Shown here one piece after another: positions 47,306 through 61,599 of a DNA stretch of 64,000 bases. Each line of letters begins with the position of its first letter. The first letter of the stretch is position 1. Source of the DNA: Castanea sativa (lineage: Eukaryota > Streptophyta > Magnoliopsida > Fagales > Fagaceae); the NCBI RefSeq assembly GCF_040712315.1, contig NC_134013.1, positions 86,372,001-86,436,000 on the forward strand, read 5' to 3'. Position numbers and translations under genes: made by a program. The notes under the pieces are model-generated. The model was not told the origin of the DNA. It did not search any database and saw only the letters and a program-made list of their open reading frames with translations.

Positions 47306-50300
47306 ATGGCCTTATCTTTTCATTCTCCTTCAATATTCCTCACCACCACTCAGTCTCAAACCTCTTCAAATCCCAACTTCCTCTCCTTTCATCATCAACA
47401 TGCTCCCACTACTACCTTTCACTACTTCCCAGCTTCCAAACCCACCACCCACCAACTCTCAGCCCCCACTGACACTGAGAAATGGAGAGCCAAAGTTTCG
47501 TTCTTTCCTGCTTTCTTGAACAAACGCAAAGATGCTAAGACCCTCAAGGAGGAGCTTCTTGAGGCCATTGTCCCTCTTGATCGAGGTGCAGATGCCACTG
47601 CCGAAGACCAGCAAACGGTTGATCAGGTTTGCTTTGTTATGTTCTATTTCTCTCTCAAAATTCAATCTTTATGATGATCCAGATAATTTTTCTACCTTGT
47701 TTGAGATTATATGCTCACAGCTAACTGAGAGTTTGTAGGTTGCTAATATTTGTGCTATTTCAATTTCATATCTGTGAATATATGTGTAATTTAGTGTGCA
47801 AGATTTTAAAGTCTGGAAATCAAAGCATCTGTCACTTTCATGCCTGATATGAAATCCCAATGCATTTATGTAGTTTGATGGATTTACTTACTATAGAAAA
47901 CGGGTGGCAACTTAAGGTTATATTTAAATCAAGGGAAAAACTTTACGTACAGATTCTTAGGTGCTAAACCTTAAGTTCCCGAATTGAATTCAACCACATG
48001 GGCATATTGCTATTAACCAATACAACAAAAACAATATTATCTTTTTCAAGGACAATTAAAACAATATTAGTAGATGGATCAACCTAGTGTTGTTATTCTA
48101 CATTTTTTCCCAATTTCTGATGGTGTCATACATAATGTTCTTTCGCGATAGAATCCCAGTAGGAAAATGCACAAGCTTTCATTGGTGTATTTTTTAAGCT
48201 ATGAATTTATTATGTTAAGTCTTTAATCCCAAAACAAACTGGCTAACCTTAATTACTGATGTCTATGCAGTATCTGCATCATTTTGTTTGATACTTGGAA
48301 ATTATTTTTAAATAGATTGCACGGAATCTTGAAAAAGTTAGCCCAATAAAGGAAACACTCAAATCTAATTTACTCAACGGCAAATGGGAGCTTATATACA
48401 CCACTTCAAGCTCGATTTTGCAAACCCAGGTAAACTTTATTTTCTTTTCTATCTTCATAGCTATGATATGTCTTTCCTAAGCCATCAACAGTCTTTTATA
48501 TAAAATTTCCTTACTTGTGATGTTATGCATTTGTGTAGTACTTTTAATGCAAGGGCAATGACTCATTGATATGCATTCATTTCATAGTTGGCTTGCTTAA
48601 TCATAAAGCTCCTTGTTATTACATGAGGTGATTATAACTGCCTTTCTTAAATGAGGAGACAAATCGAAAAAGTTATTCAAATAGAAAGTCACCATAAATT
48701 TGACTTAAAGACTTTCCCTTTGTAGTGTATTGTTCTTTGCTTAATCAAGCATGATTTGCCAAAGATTTTTCAACAATCCCTACAAACCTATACAAATTGT
48801 CTTAATCTTAACAACCAGTCATGTCATATGAAGCACTACAGATCAGACATTACTTATGCTACCAGAGTGCAATTTTAAAGCTGTTTCATAGTCAAAAATA
48901 ATTTTCTTGGAACTCTTGCCTTTGAGAGTGTTAAAACCCGCCTGTAATATAGAAGAAAAAAGAGAAGTAATCAGAAAATACCTCCTCATTTTAGGCTTTG
49001 TAACTAGCAATTTAAGCACCGGTCTCACTATTAGTTTAACTAATTTACAGGGAAATTTTCTTGAGAAAATTTTTGAAACCAAAAGCTGTCTGCCCTACAT
49101 TGCTCATTTCCCACAGATGCAACCAAACTTTCAAGCACTTTCTTATGAATAATCTCAAAATGTGTTTAGTTTAGTTCCGTAATAATTTCTTGGTGTGTGA
49201 ACTAAAAAGAAAAAGAAAGTTCCAAGCCCAAATGAATACGTTTAAATTCACAAAAAGAAGAAGAAGAAGCAAAAGCCAAACTGATTGGTTTGTTTTGTCT
49301 TGACTGTTCTATATGGGGGGCTTAGTTAAATCTAGTTCTGCATTCCTAATCATTTCTTGGTCCTATTATATGTTTTGAATTGCTAGAAAATCACTATGCT
49401 TAATCTTTTCTTATATATATGTTCTGTTTTCTTTTAAGATAGAACGACAGAAGTTAAAATTGGAACTCTTCACTTTTACATTTTGGTCCTGTAAATTGCA
49501 ATCACTTGAAAAATCAATGTCGTGACAGAGACCCAAATTTCTGAGATCAAGTGCAAACTACCAAGCAATTAATTTGGATACTCTTAGGGCCCAGAATATG
49601 GAGTCTTGGCCATTCTTCAACCAGGTATATTCAACTTGTTTTGTAATTGTATTTAACTTCTGATTTCTTTTCCCTCCTTTTGTGTGTGGACCATGATAAT
49701 TACTAGAAGCATAAAAAATGTGTTTTTTTATTCTCTCTGACTAAAATCTTTTTGCTGACCTTATACCCTGTAAACTATGATCCTTCTTCTTATATTAAGT
49801 AATCACGAGCATAAGGCAAGAGAATTTGCGACCAGTGAGATATCAAATGCAAAGCCTTGCACAATATTTGATGATTGATTACCTAGATCTGAGATTAAAT
49901 ATGTGTTATTGACCCTCTATATCACATGGTTTCTTCAATCCTTTTGCTGAAGTTCCTTTTCTATTATTATTGCTTCTTTTCTCTAACATATATTTTTATA
50001 TACCTAAAATACTATAGTTAATAATGGAACGAGAAGGTGAAAATGTTAATGTTATCTGTATTTAGAGGCTTTAAAGTTTCTCCTAATCGATTGCTCTTGG
50101 CATGGATAGCAGGCTATTGTTGTCATAATGGTTTAGTTAGTCTCATACTTGATGGTTTTGTGTGAACTTTGCCCTAACTATCACTGGCAGTGTGTCAGTA
50201 GCAGGTTTTGCTAATTTGGCTTCTAGAAGTTCCCAGTGCCATGCTTAGACTTTGTTTTTGAAATCCTGCAATACTGATAAGATGATGTTGAACCAAGCAT

Positions 50301-51785
50301 TTGTACACTCACTTTTGCAGCTGCTAACATATCAAATTAATAGTTCTATACTCTTCAGTTTGTGGGAGAGTTTGAAGACTTGTGAATTTTTGCATTTACC
50401 AATTGCCTGCCAAATTTTACTGATGTTTTGTAGGTAACAGCTGATTTAACACCTCTTAATGCAAGAAAAGTGGCTGTAAAGTTTGATTATTTCAAAATCG
50501 CAGGTCTGGTAAGTATTCTTGTTACATTTCTTGATTTTATGAGAGGCCACTTGGACCTCTCACCATTCAATGGGTGGTATTCCTCCACATAAATCTCTTG
50601 TGACAGCAGGAAAAAATCTAGAATTTCTTCTGGAGAAAGAAGAAAAAAGAAATTTCATGTTTCTAGCACAACAATCTAGAGATTTAATGTAATATTAAAA
50701 TGGTACATTTCTATCATGTGCTAATTTTTTTCTGGTAAGTGCCTTTTGTAGAATAGGCCAGAACTTAATTGTTGGATAGTGTCAAACAATCTACTGCATT
50801 CAAAATCTCTCTTTTGAAGTACTTGTGAATTTAAATGACACATATACATTAATTATTTTATTGGAGGATGTTCGCCTTTTTGATGAAGGTCTATTCTAGT
50901 CTTATATTTTCTCAAACTAAGTGTACTCTTTCATTTTAAAGTGTGAATTAGTACGTGTATCAATACATAGAAATCACAGAATAGGCAGAGCTTATTTCAA
51001 AAGTTTTTAGCCCTGCATGCAGTGATGTATTCATTGTCCATACAAAAAGAATGGAGTTAAAATTATTATATTTCACAAAGTAATATTGCAAAAGATTGAG
51101 ATCGTTTGGTCAAGTGCAACAAGAACATATAATTATCCTATTGAAGAATTGTGGGAACCAATGGTGTCTATCACTTGTGATTTAATAATAGGTTTCTGTT
51201 AGGCAGGACAAAATGTGGAAACACACATACACGCTAAGCTTCATTTGCTCCATAATGACACATCTGCCTAAATAAAGCACGTGCACACATCTCTGAATTT
51301 CAATTGACTACTTAGTTACATATATGATTTATTTCATCTTGGTATACAGATACCAATTAAGGCACCTGACAATGCTCGTGGTGAATTGGAAATTACGTAT
51401 TTGGATGAAGAAATGAGGTGAGTTAATGTTTTGTGATATGCTATTCATAAAAATTCCATATCCTAAGAATGTGTTTAGAGGATACTGCAACTAACTTCAT
51501 AGATTAGAGTGTAAGAATTCAATATTCTAAAAGAAGAGAAATGTGTAAGGTTTAATGAGTTATGATTATTTCAATGAAAAAGGTTTAATGCCTCTTTATT
51601 CTTTTGAATATCATTTGCTTCTTTCCAAAAGAGTAAAGAAAAAATCCAATGCACTAAATTAGTTTGTCCTTGCACCAGATAAACTAAAATTATGTTTTTC
51701 TTATATTGCCAGAGTTTCAAGAGGCGACAAAGGAAACTTGTTCATCCTGAAAATGGTTGATCCATCTTACCAAGTTCCCGTTTGA
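47306..51785 (+). CDS. plastid fibrillin FBN3/PAP4-like, copy A
   Basis: Plastid-lipid-associated protein (PAP/fibrillin family); such proteins bind lipophilic compounds at thylakoids or plastoglobules. Six exons join in frame to 248 aa: 47306-47626, 48316-48429, 49529-49624, 50434-50508, 51350-51417, 51713-51785. The first ~50 residues are Ser/Thr/His-rich, like a chloroplast transit peptide. The PAP domain runs from [17 protein letters not shown] residues (about 72) to the end, with [39 protein letters not shown] and [21 protein letters not shown]. Conserved blocks match the FBN3 group (Arabidopsis PAP4/PAP5). Arranged in tandem with copy B, 1.6 kb downstream. Lipid ligand unknown. Confidence 0.9.
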
Positions 51786-53154
51786 TGCACAAATCACACT
51801 GCAGTGTTTATAATCATTTGGCCAACATGCTTTCTTGGTCACGAGATTGGACTGAATTGTACTAGTTCTGCTTAAACACAATTTTGGTCATATTTTCTTG
51901 TTATATAAATGTTACAGAAAAATTTTGGGCCCTTATGAGTTTTACTTAAAGGTCCTGGCACATTTCTTTGCTGTACAGAACTTATGGATAGTTCATGGAC
52001 AGTTGAATATTGATAAATGATCATTGTGTGTAGTTTATTTAAATAGCTAGAGGAAAGCCAATTTTTAGATGATAAAAGGGTTAGAAATCTTGCCATGTAA
52101 GTATGAATTTTTTTTAATAGTAGGTAGCATAAACAGTTTGTCCATGATCAAGATCTACTAGTGGAGAGAAACTTTTTGTTTTAAATTTTTTTTTACTAGA
52201 TTACAGTTTTGACATGTAAGTGTGGATATTTTCATTTTGGTCCCTTAAATTTGAGATTTTCCATTTTAGACTACAAAGTTTGATTCTGTTTTGAAAAATT
52301 AAAATAATCGCTCCCTTCAATGGATCATTGCTATGTTTGGCTTATGTGCCTCCCTATATGATATTTTTGGGAGCATTTTTGTCCTTAATCCTTAGCAAAG
52401 ATTAAAATTTAATATTCAAAATGAGAGAGTAAATCAGTCTTCAAAATTGAAGTGGAAAATAAACGTTCAGGATAGCTAATGTTGAGGCGGAGGGGGGTCT
52501 TGGCTTGTTTCCAAGGTGCTGCCTAATTAACTTGTTTAGGTGCCACATAAACTGCATAAATACATATCTTATGTTAACTGCATAAACTTATACATGGGGT
52601 CAAAAAAAAAAAAAACCCGCAAAAACTACATTTTGTTACACATGGTAGATCCATCAGCCAGGGTTAATGTTAGATTTTTTTTTTTTTTTGAGTAAGCATT
52701 CCTGATTTATATGTAATAGTCAAAGATCCGTGCGGTGCTAAAAAAATTTGACACTTTGTTTTTTTGTTAAGTGAAAAATGAAAAATAGTAGATAAGACTA
52801 ATAAGTATTAGTTTTAAACCCTTCTTAAAATGATGTGATTATCTTCTAGTTGATACAATATATTTGTTAAGCTATCTATATTGTTATTTGAAAGTGTTTT
52901 AAATTTTGTAAGTTAAAAAAAAATATCTATAACACAATTTACATTTAATTATTATATAAGGTGATATATTTTGTAAATAATATAATGTGCAATTGAATTT
53001 TGTTTCTAGTACTTTTTATAAATGATTCATCTTCTATACTTCTTGAATGATCTAAAGAGGATATTCATATAAGTAAATCTATTACTTATGTTAAAAAAAT
53101 ACAATACTTTAATAACATAAGAAAAATGTAATTTTATCAATAATCAATATACCG
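51786..53154. other. spacer between fibrillin genes
   Basis: AT-rich with poly(A)/poly(T) tracts; no gene seen. Confidence 0.5.
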
Positions 53155-53174
53155 TTACTCAAAAAAAGAAAAAA

Positions 53175-53262
53175 GAATCAATGGACCGAAATAGTCAGAA
53201 TGGATTAAAGTAGACCGAAATGGACTGAAGTGGACCAAAATGGACCAAATTAGAACGAAATG
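53175..53262. repeat. short tandem of 'ggaccgaaatggac'-like units
   Basis: About seven degenerate units of 10-13 bases ending about 100 bp before the start codon of fibrillin copy B. In reverse complement it resembles 34160-34265 inside the CACTA element. Its role, if any, is unknown. Confidence 0.6.
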
Positions 53263-53366
53263 ATACGCTACGTGGCTGGGAGACAATGACCACGCAATAC
53301 CCAACCTTATCCAAAAAAAAAAAAAAAGCAACGTTAATGAGCCCAAGGAGTTAAGGAAAGAGCATT

Positions 53367-56300
53367 ATGGCTGTCTCCCCTTCGTGTTCTTCTGCTGCTC
53401 TGCCACACAACCTTCAACCCTGCAAAAACTTCCTTCCTTCTCACACTGCACCCATTATTTTCCATGCAAAATACCTACTCTCATCTCCAAAACCCAACAA
53501 CACAACCACCAGCACCCACATCATATTAAGCCCCAACAAGCTCTTTGACCTTGCTGATTCTTGGAAATGGAGGACCCAAGTTTCCTTCTTTACTGGTTTT
53601 TTGACAAACGGTAGGAATGCTGAAAGCCTGAAGGAGGAACTTTATGCAGCAATAGCCCCTCTTGATAGAGGTGCTGAGGCTACCCCTGAGGACCAACAAC
53701 TTGTAGAACAGGTGGGAGCTTCATTTCAAATTCAACCCCTTTGTGATTTTGCATTATTTCACTCTTCTATTCCACAGTTTTGTTTTTTAGTATGAAGTTT
53801 TATCTTTTATGGATCAAAAACTGAAAGTTCATGTGCTATAGTCATGCCTGGTTGTGATGCCCTTTGGGATTTTGAGTTTATCACTTATGGCATTCATGGC
53901 TGAATGTAGGATGAGTTAAAAAAGTAAAATAGCTTGTCTTTTTTGCTTAAATACATGGTTGGTCCCAAAATTTTAGCCTACGATATGACATATGAGCAAT
54001 CAAAAGTGATCAATTTTAGTCCTTAGATGACACGATCAAACTAAAAATTGACACGTTATCACACATTAGTGACCAAATTTGATTGCTTTAAGTTTGTTAG
54101 AGACTAAAAGTGGTCACTTAAAGTTTGTCAGGGACTAAAAACAATCGCTTTAAATTTTATTTTGGACTAAAAGCGATCACTTTAAATTTCAATTAAAATC
54201 ACTCATAGGATCAAGTATAGGGACCAACTGTGTATATTGGCCTTTTGAGTTTTTAAAGCTGACATCCAGTATCATGTGGATTACTCTGGTTGATTATATA
54301 GCACATGCTAATGCCACATTTAAAATAGAATTCAATATTTTTTTTAATTATATTATTAATTTTTAAAATTTTTCCATCGCCAAATTCCATATGAAACACA
54401 ACTTGGTTTCTCATTGGCGTTTTTAGGTCTTGGTACCTTTTTTTTTTCGAGTGCACAGTCTATGTATTTCTCTAGTACACAACTAAAGACTAAAACATTT
54501 GCAAGTTCAATATGTAACAAATCAAGAATATTTAATCACCATGTCTGGGTTTAGTATTTGAAGATTTCTTTAATGACATTTATGGATTTTTTTTCCGATC
54601 AGATTGCTCGTAAACTTGAGGCAGTGAATGAAGTAAAGGAGCCTCTCAAGTCTAATTTGCTCAATGGAAAATGGGAACTTCTATATACAACATCCCAATC
54701 TGTTTTGCAAACGCAGGTGATTCTTTGTTAATGTCTCTTTCTGTTGTTTGAAACTCGTTCTCTGTAAGAAAGGCATATTTTTCTAATACAACATTATGGA
54801 TTATGAACTACTTTCAAAGACTATCTGTTCTCATGCTGACTACTTGGTTTTAATGCTTTGTTCCTTAATAAATGCATATTTACATATGAACACACACACA
54901 CACACACAAATAGAGAATAATACACGTATTGGTGTATTTTTGTTCTTTATTGGGGAAGAAAAATTGGGGACTCCTAGACCGCCGCAAAAGTGAGAGCTTT
55001 GTGAATTGGGTACTATCATTATATTTTCTATGTTATAAATTGGTCATCTATGAACCTTTTGTCCAAGTAACTGAGGAGAATCTTGCCTTGTCAGGTATAT
55101 AGGTCTCTTAAAATCTAGGATTGATAATTGTAGCTGATTGCGCTTTAAGTTGTATAGTTTTACTTTCATTTTTGCTTTTAGTGGTTCTCTTGTATCATGT
55201 TTTGTTTTGTTACATCTAAAATTTGTTATATTTGAATTCTTTTTATACAATGAGTTATCATGTCAGTGGGGAATATGTATGAATTTGGATTTGAAAACTT
55301 ATTCTTAATTCGTATTTTTTCTTCTTTATTCTCTTCTTATATATCATTCATCTCTATAGAATTAAAACTCATTCCTTATGAATTTATATGACAGAGACCA
55401 AAATATTTAAGGCCAAACGGGAAAATCTACCAGGCGATCAATGTGGATACTCTAAGGGCTCAAAATATGGAAACTTGGCCATTCTTTAATCAGGTATTGC
55501 TTCTTAGTAACATCTTATTTACCTTGTTTGTTTGCATGCATATTTCTTTCAGTTTTCAGCTAATATCTAAGCAGTTTTGCTGAGTGCTCAACTACCAGTG
55601 GAAGTTGGAACCTTATAGTTAGATGATAATTGATAAATTTTTTAAAGAATGTAGTATGTGGCCCTGAATGGGCTGCCATTTTTTTTCTTAGTTTAGGCTG
55701 AAAATACAAAAAACATAACAAAAAGGACCCCAAGCTACTAAGAGGCATTGGAAACAAGGCAAGAAACTAAATCTGATGGAGTACTCAGTTAAAAAGTCTG
55801 TGTTGCTTTGCTTTTGAAGCAACTGTATAAGCTTCAATAACTACAAACTTGCTTCCTTTATAATATTAGATAGCAGTAGCTCTGATGTCCTGAAGCAGAG
55901 AAGAGATTACCCATGAAGTATGGTGTCCATTGATATAATTTATTGGATCTTTTCTATCAGTTTCAAGGATCACTTTAGACAGTCATATAGCCTTGACTAG
56001 CACATCTTTTTGTCTAGTGAAATGAGCTTGTGTTTGCATCCATCCATTTTTCTGAATACTCTCTTTAACCCAGAAAAGTGTTGTTTCTCCTATCTTCTCA
56101 ATTCAGATGGAAGTCCCTAAGCATATACTGCATGACAAGCAAAGGTCCTTGTATAATCTGGTAGCTGAGTTCTGATGCTCTGTAGTGTACTCTGCCTAAT
56201 ACTATTCCGGGTTTGATAAGATTAATAACTTGATCCATAGTACAACAACATCCGATAAGGCACGGCTCTCTTGCTTGTAGCTTTGGTAGATTGTGTGAAC

Positions 56301-58964
56301 AGTAAACCTACTTTTCTAATTCTGGAAGTGATGATTGATACACAGGAATTTAGGTGGATCCATTTTTACCTTGAAACTGAACTACTCTAGAAATCTTGCT
56401 TGGCAATCCTGTTCTATTTTGTCAAAGTCATGTCAAGATTGTGAGCTAACTGATTATTGATACTTCTCTTGAATTGGTTGATCAGTCATGAGGGCTCTTT
56501 TCTTCAAAAAATAAGATTGTTAAGCAGGAGTACCGAGTCTGTTAACCATCACTTTTGGTATGATTTTGCACACAAAATTTCATGGGCTGATGAGCTGAAA
56601 TTGACTAAATTCTGAAGGAAGTTGCACTTTGAAATTCCCTTGCCTGTTCTCCCCCATTTGGAAAAGGTCTAGTACTAAATGTCTTATGAACTTGTAAAAG
56701 TGTGATTGAACCTACACAAGCAGCCATCTGGGTCATGGTGCTTTTATAGCTCCTATTAAAAGACTCAGCTTTTGACTTCATCCTGCATAGGATGACTCTT
56801 CATGGGATTTGTGATAAAATTGGGTTAGAAACTCTGGTTCCTTCTTTTCTTTACCAAGTTAGAAGAATTATGAGAGTCACAAGCCAAGTCAAGAAAAGGA
56901 CTTACTTTTCTTTCATTGTAGTCTTAATGACTAGTAGTTTGAAGCATTAAGAAAAGAAACTGGTTTGTTTTTTTGGCATTTGGTTCTTTTGTCTTAAGTC
57001 AAGTTTGGTTAATCTTTTATATGGTTAGGTTTAGGTTTTAGAATGTTGGCTACCTATGTAAAAAAAAAACTGTTGTAAGATTCAGTCTTTGACATAATAG
57101 TTTGCTACAGGAGGGACATGTTCACTTGGAAGCAAGTTTGACTGCTTCACAAAGCTCCCCTGAAGCTATTCTATCGTGGGCAGAAGCTAAAAATATCACA
57201 AAAAGAATAAGAGCTATGGCAGCATGATTGAAAATATTGGTAGCTAAAATCTGAAATGGCTTAAATTGGATGATAAAATTTGATCCAACCATGATTCAAA
57301 GAAGGCAGTCAAAAGTCTGATGGCAGTTGTTGAGTAGTGAAAAAATCCTGATTTAGACCCCAAATGGATAAGCAGCAGATTAATTTAGCCACAAATCACT
57401 GTGTGCATTTAAAAAAAAAAAATTGTATATGAGATTTCTTAAACATAGATGTCAACATGTGCACAGCTACAACAGCACAACCTGTCCGGTACAAGACATC
57501 CAAAACAATGTGACTAGTGGTACATGCCATCATGCCAAGGTGCATAGATGTCAATACTTTTGATGCATCAACATTTTCTAAAATAGGAGTGTGCTTAAAA
57601 ATAGGTTCTCTGACTTCTCATACTGCATTCTAGCCTAACAAACACCTCCCATTAAGCGTGCTCCAAGCAAATCATAGATCTCTAGGCAGAGGTTGTAATG
57701 TTAGGAATTATTATAATACTCACCTTAATTTTATGAGGAAGAGCTCCTGAAGTATCCTAAGAACCTAACTATATCAAGTTTCCTTTAGATTCGCCAACTA
57801 AGTTAACTGTGCAGTGTGCAGTAGCAAGTCAAAATATGCTGACTTTTGAGAGGAATCTATATAAATGAATGGTAATCATATTTTCTCTTGTGCTTTAGAC
57901 CAATCTTTTATTATCATTTAAAATTTATTCATATGCATATATGATCTTGTTTTTGAAAATTTTCATCTTCCAATCAAGAAATCTAGATGATTCTGTAGCC
58001 ATTTTTTGGTGAATTGGGTTTAAACTGGATTACAGCAGCTTTATAATGGAGGCCTTCTGTAGCATAAGACTTGGTTTTGATAATTGTTTTGATGCTGTTT
58101 GGTCTTTGTCTTGACCTTTTAGTGCTGATATTTCCCACATGCAGTGTAGTTTTATCATTCTTCATAGCTCATGAGCTTAAGGTTAATCTGTTAATGTTTA
58201 CGCAGGTCACGGCTAATTTAGTCCCCTTAAACTCAAGAAGGGTGGCTGTTAAATTTGATTTCTTCAGAATTGCTGGTCTGATACCTATTAAATCACCTGG
58301 AAGTGGTCGTGGTCAGTTGGAAATAACTTACTTGGACGAGGAGTTAAGGTAAGGAACACAAAACTATTGATTCTACGGTCTATGAGTGTCTAACTAATTC
58401 TTTTTCCAAGAATGTTAGTATAATGGTATCAATAAAACTAAACATTGTAATAAAAGTCTCACATTATCCAAGCCTCCCTTCCCCTCTCCTCATTCCCGTC
58501 TATCTCCATCCGAACATAACCTTAGGCCCTAGGCTTTGGCTCAAGATGTAAGGGGCATGTCTACACTTTAGATCTTGCAAAGAGTGTCTGTTTTTGCAAA
58601 TATTTTCAATGCTGTAAAAAATTCTGAATTAGTTACAAATAATTATGTCATGACATGCATTTTTCGTAGTTCTTTACATTTTTATAATTCACGCAGACTA
58701 TTTCCTCATGTGATTCCAGATGATTACTAAAGGTTTAACATTCTTGGCAATAATTACTAAAGGTTAAAGAATGTTACTATCAACCTCTATTTGCTTCAGA
58801 AAATCATATAAATTAAATTCCTAATGATTTCATGATTTGAAATTCTGTTCAGCCCTTTACTTTTGCTTAATTCTAGTTTCTGTTTTTGCAGAGTATCAAG
58901 AGGTGATAAAGGTAATTTGTTCATTTTGAAAATGGTGGATCCATCTTATAGAGTTCCTCTTTGA
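53367..58964 (+). CDS. plastid fibrillin FBN3/PAP4-like, copy B
   Basis: Paralogue of copy A. Five exons join in frame to 257 aa: 53367-53711, 54603-54716, 55395-55493, 58206-58348, 58892-58964. A transit-peptide-like N-terminus of about 60 residues ([15 protein letters not shown]...) is unlike that of copy A. The PAP domain keeps [47 protein letters not shown] and [21 protein letters not shown]. Exon 4 here (143 bp) equals exons 4 plus 5 of copy A, so one gene lost or gained an intron. Intron 3 (2.7 kb) is enlarged by a LINE remnant. Both copies look intact. Confidence 0.9.
55494..58205 (+). other. intron 3 of fibrillin copy B (2.7 kb)
   Basis: More GC-rich than neighbouring introns, and holds a LINE RNase H remnant on the minus strand (55868-56045). 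The stretch to about 57200 may be more of the same element, but I recognise no further domain. Copy A has only 809 bp in the matching intron. Confidence 0.7.
55868..56045 (-). pseudogene. LINE RNase H-like remnant
   Basis: On the minus strand the frame reads DVLVKAI, stop, [20 protein letters not shown], then [18 protein letters not shown]. The 'ILETD' motif with a following DI(R) block is the RNase H end of plant LINE and LINE-derived proteins. An internal stop shows decay. Confidence 0.65.
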
Positions 58965-60238
58965 TACAGCTTTTGCAAAAGAATGATTGTTGAGTCACCT
59001 CAGGAGAGAGGGAATTGTAGGACTTAGAAGTTAGAGGTGTTGTGTGTTCATTTATATAGACGTGTAGCTAAGCTAAGTTTAGTAAAAGTTGCTCATTCAG
59101 CATGGGAGAAAAGTAGCCAAGGGTCGTTGGAATCCATTCAATTCAAGTGTTTGATAACCTGGCTTCATGTATAAGTCTCTAGTGTATGCTGTATTTAGTG
59201 TCAACATCACCAAAAACAAAACAAAGAAAGGAAGAATCAAATGTATACAGTAACAAATAGTTTAAAGTTGATACTGTTAAAATTATTGTATTCCAAATAT
59301 AGAAAAAATAATCATAAATTTATGGTAAATACCAACCTCTCTTGAGGTTTCATACATGCACTTTAGTCATTTTCATCCAAGAGATAATGACAAGGATTAA
59401 ATTGACATGGCATTGAAAGGTTAAGGACCAAAATGACATAATTGAATAGCTAGGGATCAAATTGAAATATGATGTAAAGTATATGGACTAGATATATAGT
59501 TTACCCTAAAAAGAAATATGATTTACCAAAATTCTAATGGAGGATTTAAATATAACATAGAATTTTAATTCAATTATAAATTAGAATAATAACATGTTAA
59601 ATTGTAAGATTTCTAAAGTTTATGTGATACAACAACATGAGGTCAACTAAAAGTTAAACAACTTCTGATCTATTTGTTTCGCATAGCAAATAAAGGATTA
59701 AAATTTAAATGTGTTGTTTAACCTTAGGTTTTTTTTTTTGATAATCTGTTCAACCTTAGTTATGCTTTGGCAAAGTTTGAGATGTGATTTTAAGCAATAA
59801 TTTATGTGAGGGATATTTTACTAAATAAGCTCAAACCCTAGTTATTTTCTCTCTTTATTTTTCTCCTTTCATATTTCCCCGAATCACATTCCTTTGTAGT
59901 TTACCACCACCTTCCCTCTCTCACTTGACCAACCATACCTCTAGTTTCTCTTTTATTTTATTTTTATAGATTTGAGTTTGTAGGTGTTGATTAGGCATAT
60001 ACAAAGGCTCACTTTGGTTATTTACTAGATCTTTAGATTACATAAGCAATTATAGAGATCCTAATTATAACTTCACTAATAATTTCAAAGTAATGATAGA
60101 GTAGATGTGGCTAGTATTTCCTAAATCACAATAATTGGTAGTAATGCCAACGTAGTAACCCAAAGTGTTGCATTACCTATATTATAGATCAATTTGAACT
60201 ATATAAAAAATTGTGAAGCCCAAATTGTATTAGTAATA
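58965..60238. other. intergenic, no gene seen
   Basis: 3' flank of fibrillin copy B and AT-rich DNA without supported coding content. Confidence 0.4.
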
Positions 60239-60405
60239 ATTTTTTTTTTGTTGATAAAATATAGAAATTCTACTCTAGTATAATCTAAGTGTATATGTGT
60301 ATGAAACTCTCTTCTGAAAACTTGAATTTTGACCCTTATCCCCCCACACCTCACAAGTACTTATACTTGTAGAGTGACCATCATGTAAAGGGTGTGCAAT
60401 ATATT
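60239..60405 (-). mobile_element. degraded SINE, same family as 6102-6260
   Basis: Shares 'acttatacttgtagagtgac' and 'agaaattctactctag'-type stretches with 6102-6260, with poly(T) at its left end, so it lies on the minus strand. The B box is mutated. Target duplication not found. Confidence 0.65.
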
Positions 60406-61599
60406 GTGATATCTCAAATTATGTGGATCAAATACTAAGTCCCACATAATGTCTTTATTAGTTCAATTTGGGCTATATAAACAATTAAGAACACTAATTG
60501 TAACTTGATTAGTCTTTTTAAAGTATAACCTATATATGACTAGTACTTCCTTCGGGAATTGGGTCATAACAATGCTAACCTTGTGTTCATCTCAATCACA
60601 AAACTCGCTCTCACCCATCATGTGTTACCACAACTGAAATGGGTTGGTGGCCATGGAAGTTGAATTTCAATGGCTGAATCTTGTGAAGCTTTTAGTGTAA
60701 TGGGAGGGGTAACTTGTGATAAAAGTAAACTTCCCCAATAAAGTCAATGATCATTGATTCCATCAAGCACATATTAGCAATGCTACCAGTCAAGGATTCT
60801 GATCAGCAAATAAAAGGGTCCAGCATCAATCAACATTTTATTTGTATATTTTCATTCAAATCATTGTATGATATACTTTCATGTATAGCTTGGCAAACAG
60901 TGTATAAAAATGCAAGTAAAATGTCTCTACACATGGTGTGGCAGCAAGTTTTTCTTCTCTTTGACCAAATGCTGTTTCCTTTCTACTATGGTCTTTCTCA
61001 CCTTCAAGCTCCTAGACCATAATTAACCATCTGCCAAACTTTTCTCCCTATTTACTACAATTCATGGGCAAAGGAGGTCAAGGAAAGGTTTTTACTTTGG
61101 GATTGGAATTGGAATTGGAATTTCTCTTTTAATCTTGAGTTTCTCTATAGTATTTTTGGATCATAGGAAGAAAACAGACCATTTATCTCACAAAGAAAAG
61201 AGAGAGAGAAGAAACAGATATTGCCAGAGGATTTTCTAGTTCTCATTGCCTAGAAAATGAGGATTATCAACTTGTTATGTACATTATTTTTCCATTCACA
61301 AAATTTAAAAATAAAATGTTATCATTAGAATAGCAAAATGCATAAATTCACATTCAACTAACATGAACCATAAGAATGAAAATCTACATGGGTCTCTAGT
61401 ACATGAAAAGGTGAGAGCTACATGGACATGTACATGATATATGACAAATTCCCCTTCTCATTCTTAGTGTTCCATTTTAGTTCCATGAACTACAATACAA
61501 AGGATGCGTGGTAGACTGCAATTGATGGGGCAAAAAGTGGAACATTGAGAGTGGACAGAAAATTTTTATTCGATATATCTCATTACTTTCTTCACTAAA
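60406..61599. other. intergenic, no gene seen
   Basis: AT-rich. A frame at 60747-61022 has no recognisable content. Contains a short 'attgga' repeat near 61104-61125 and the probable 3' flank of the LysM kinase pseudogene. Confidence 0.4.
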
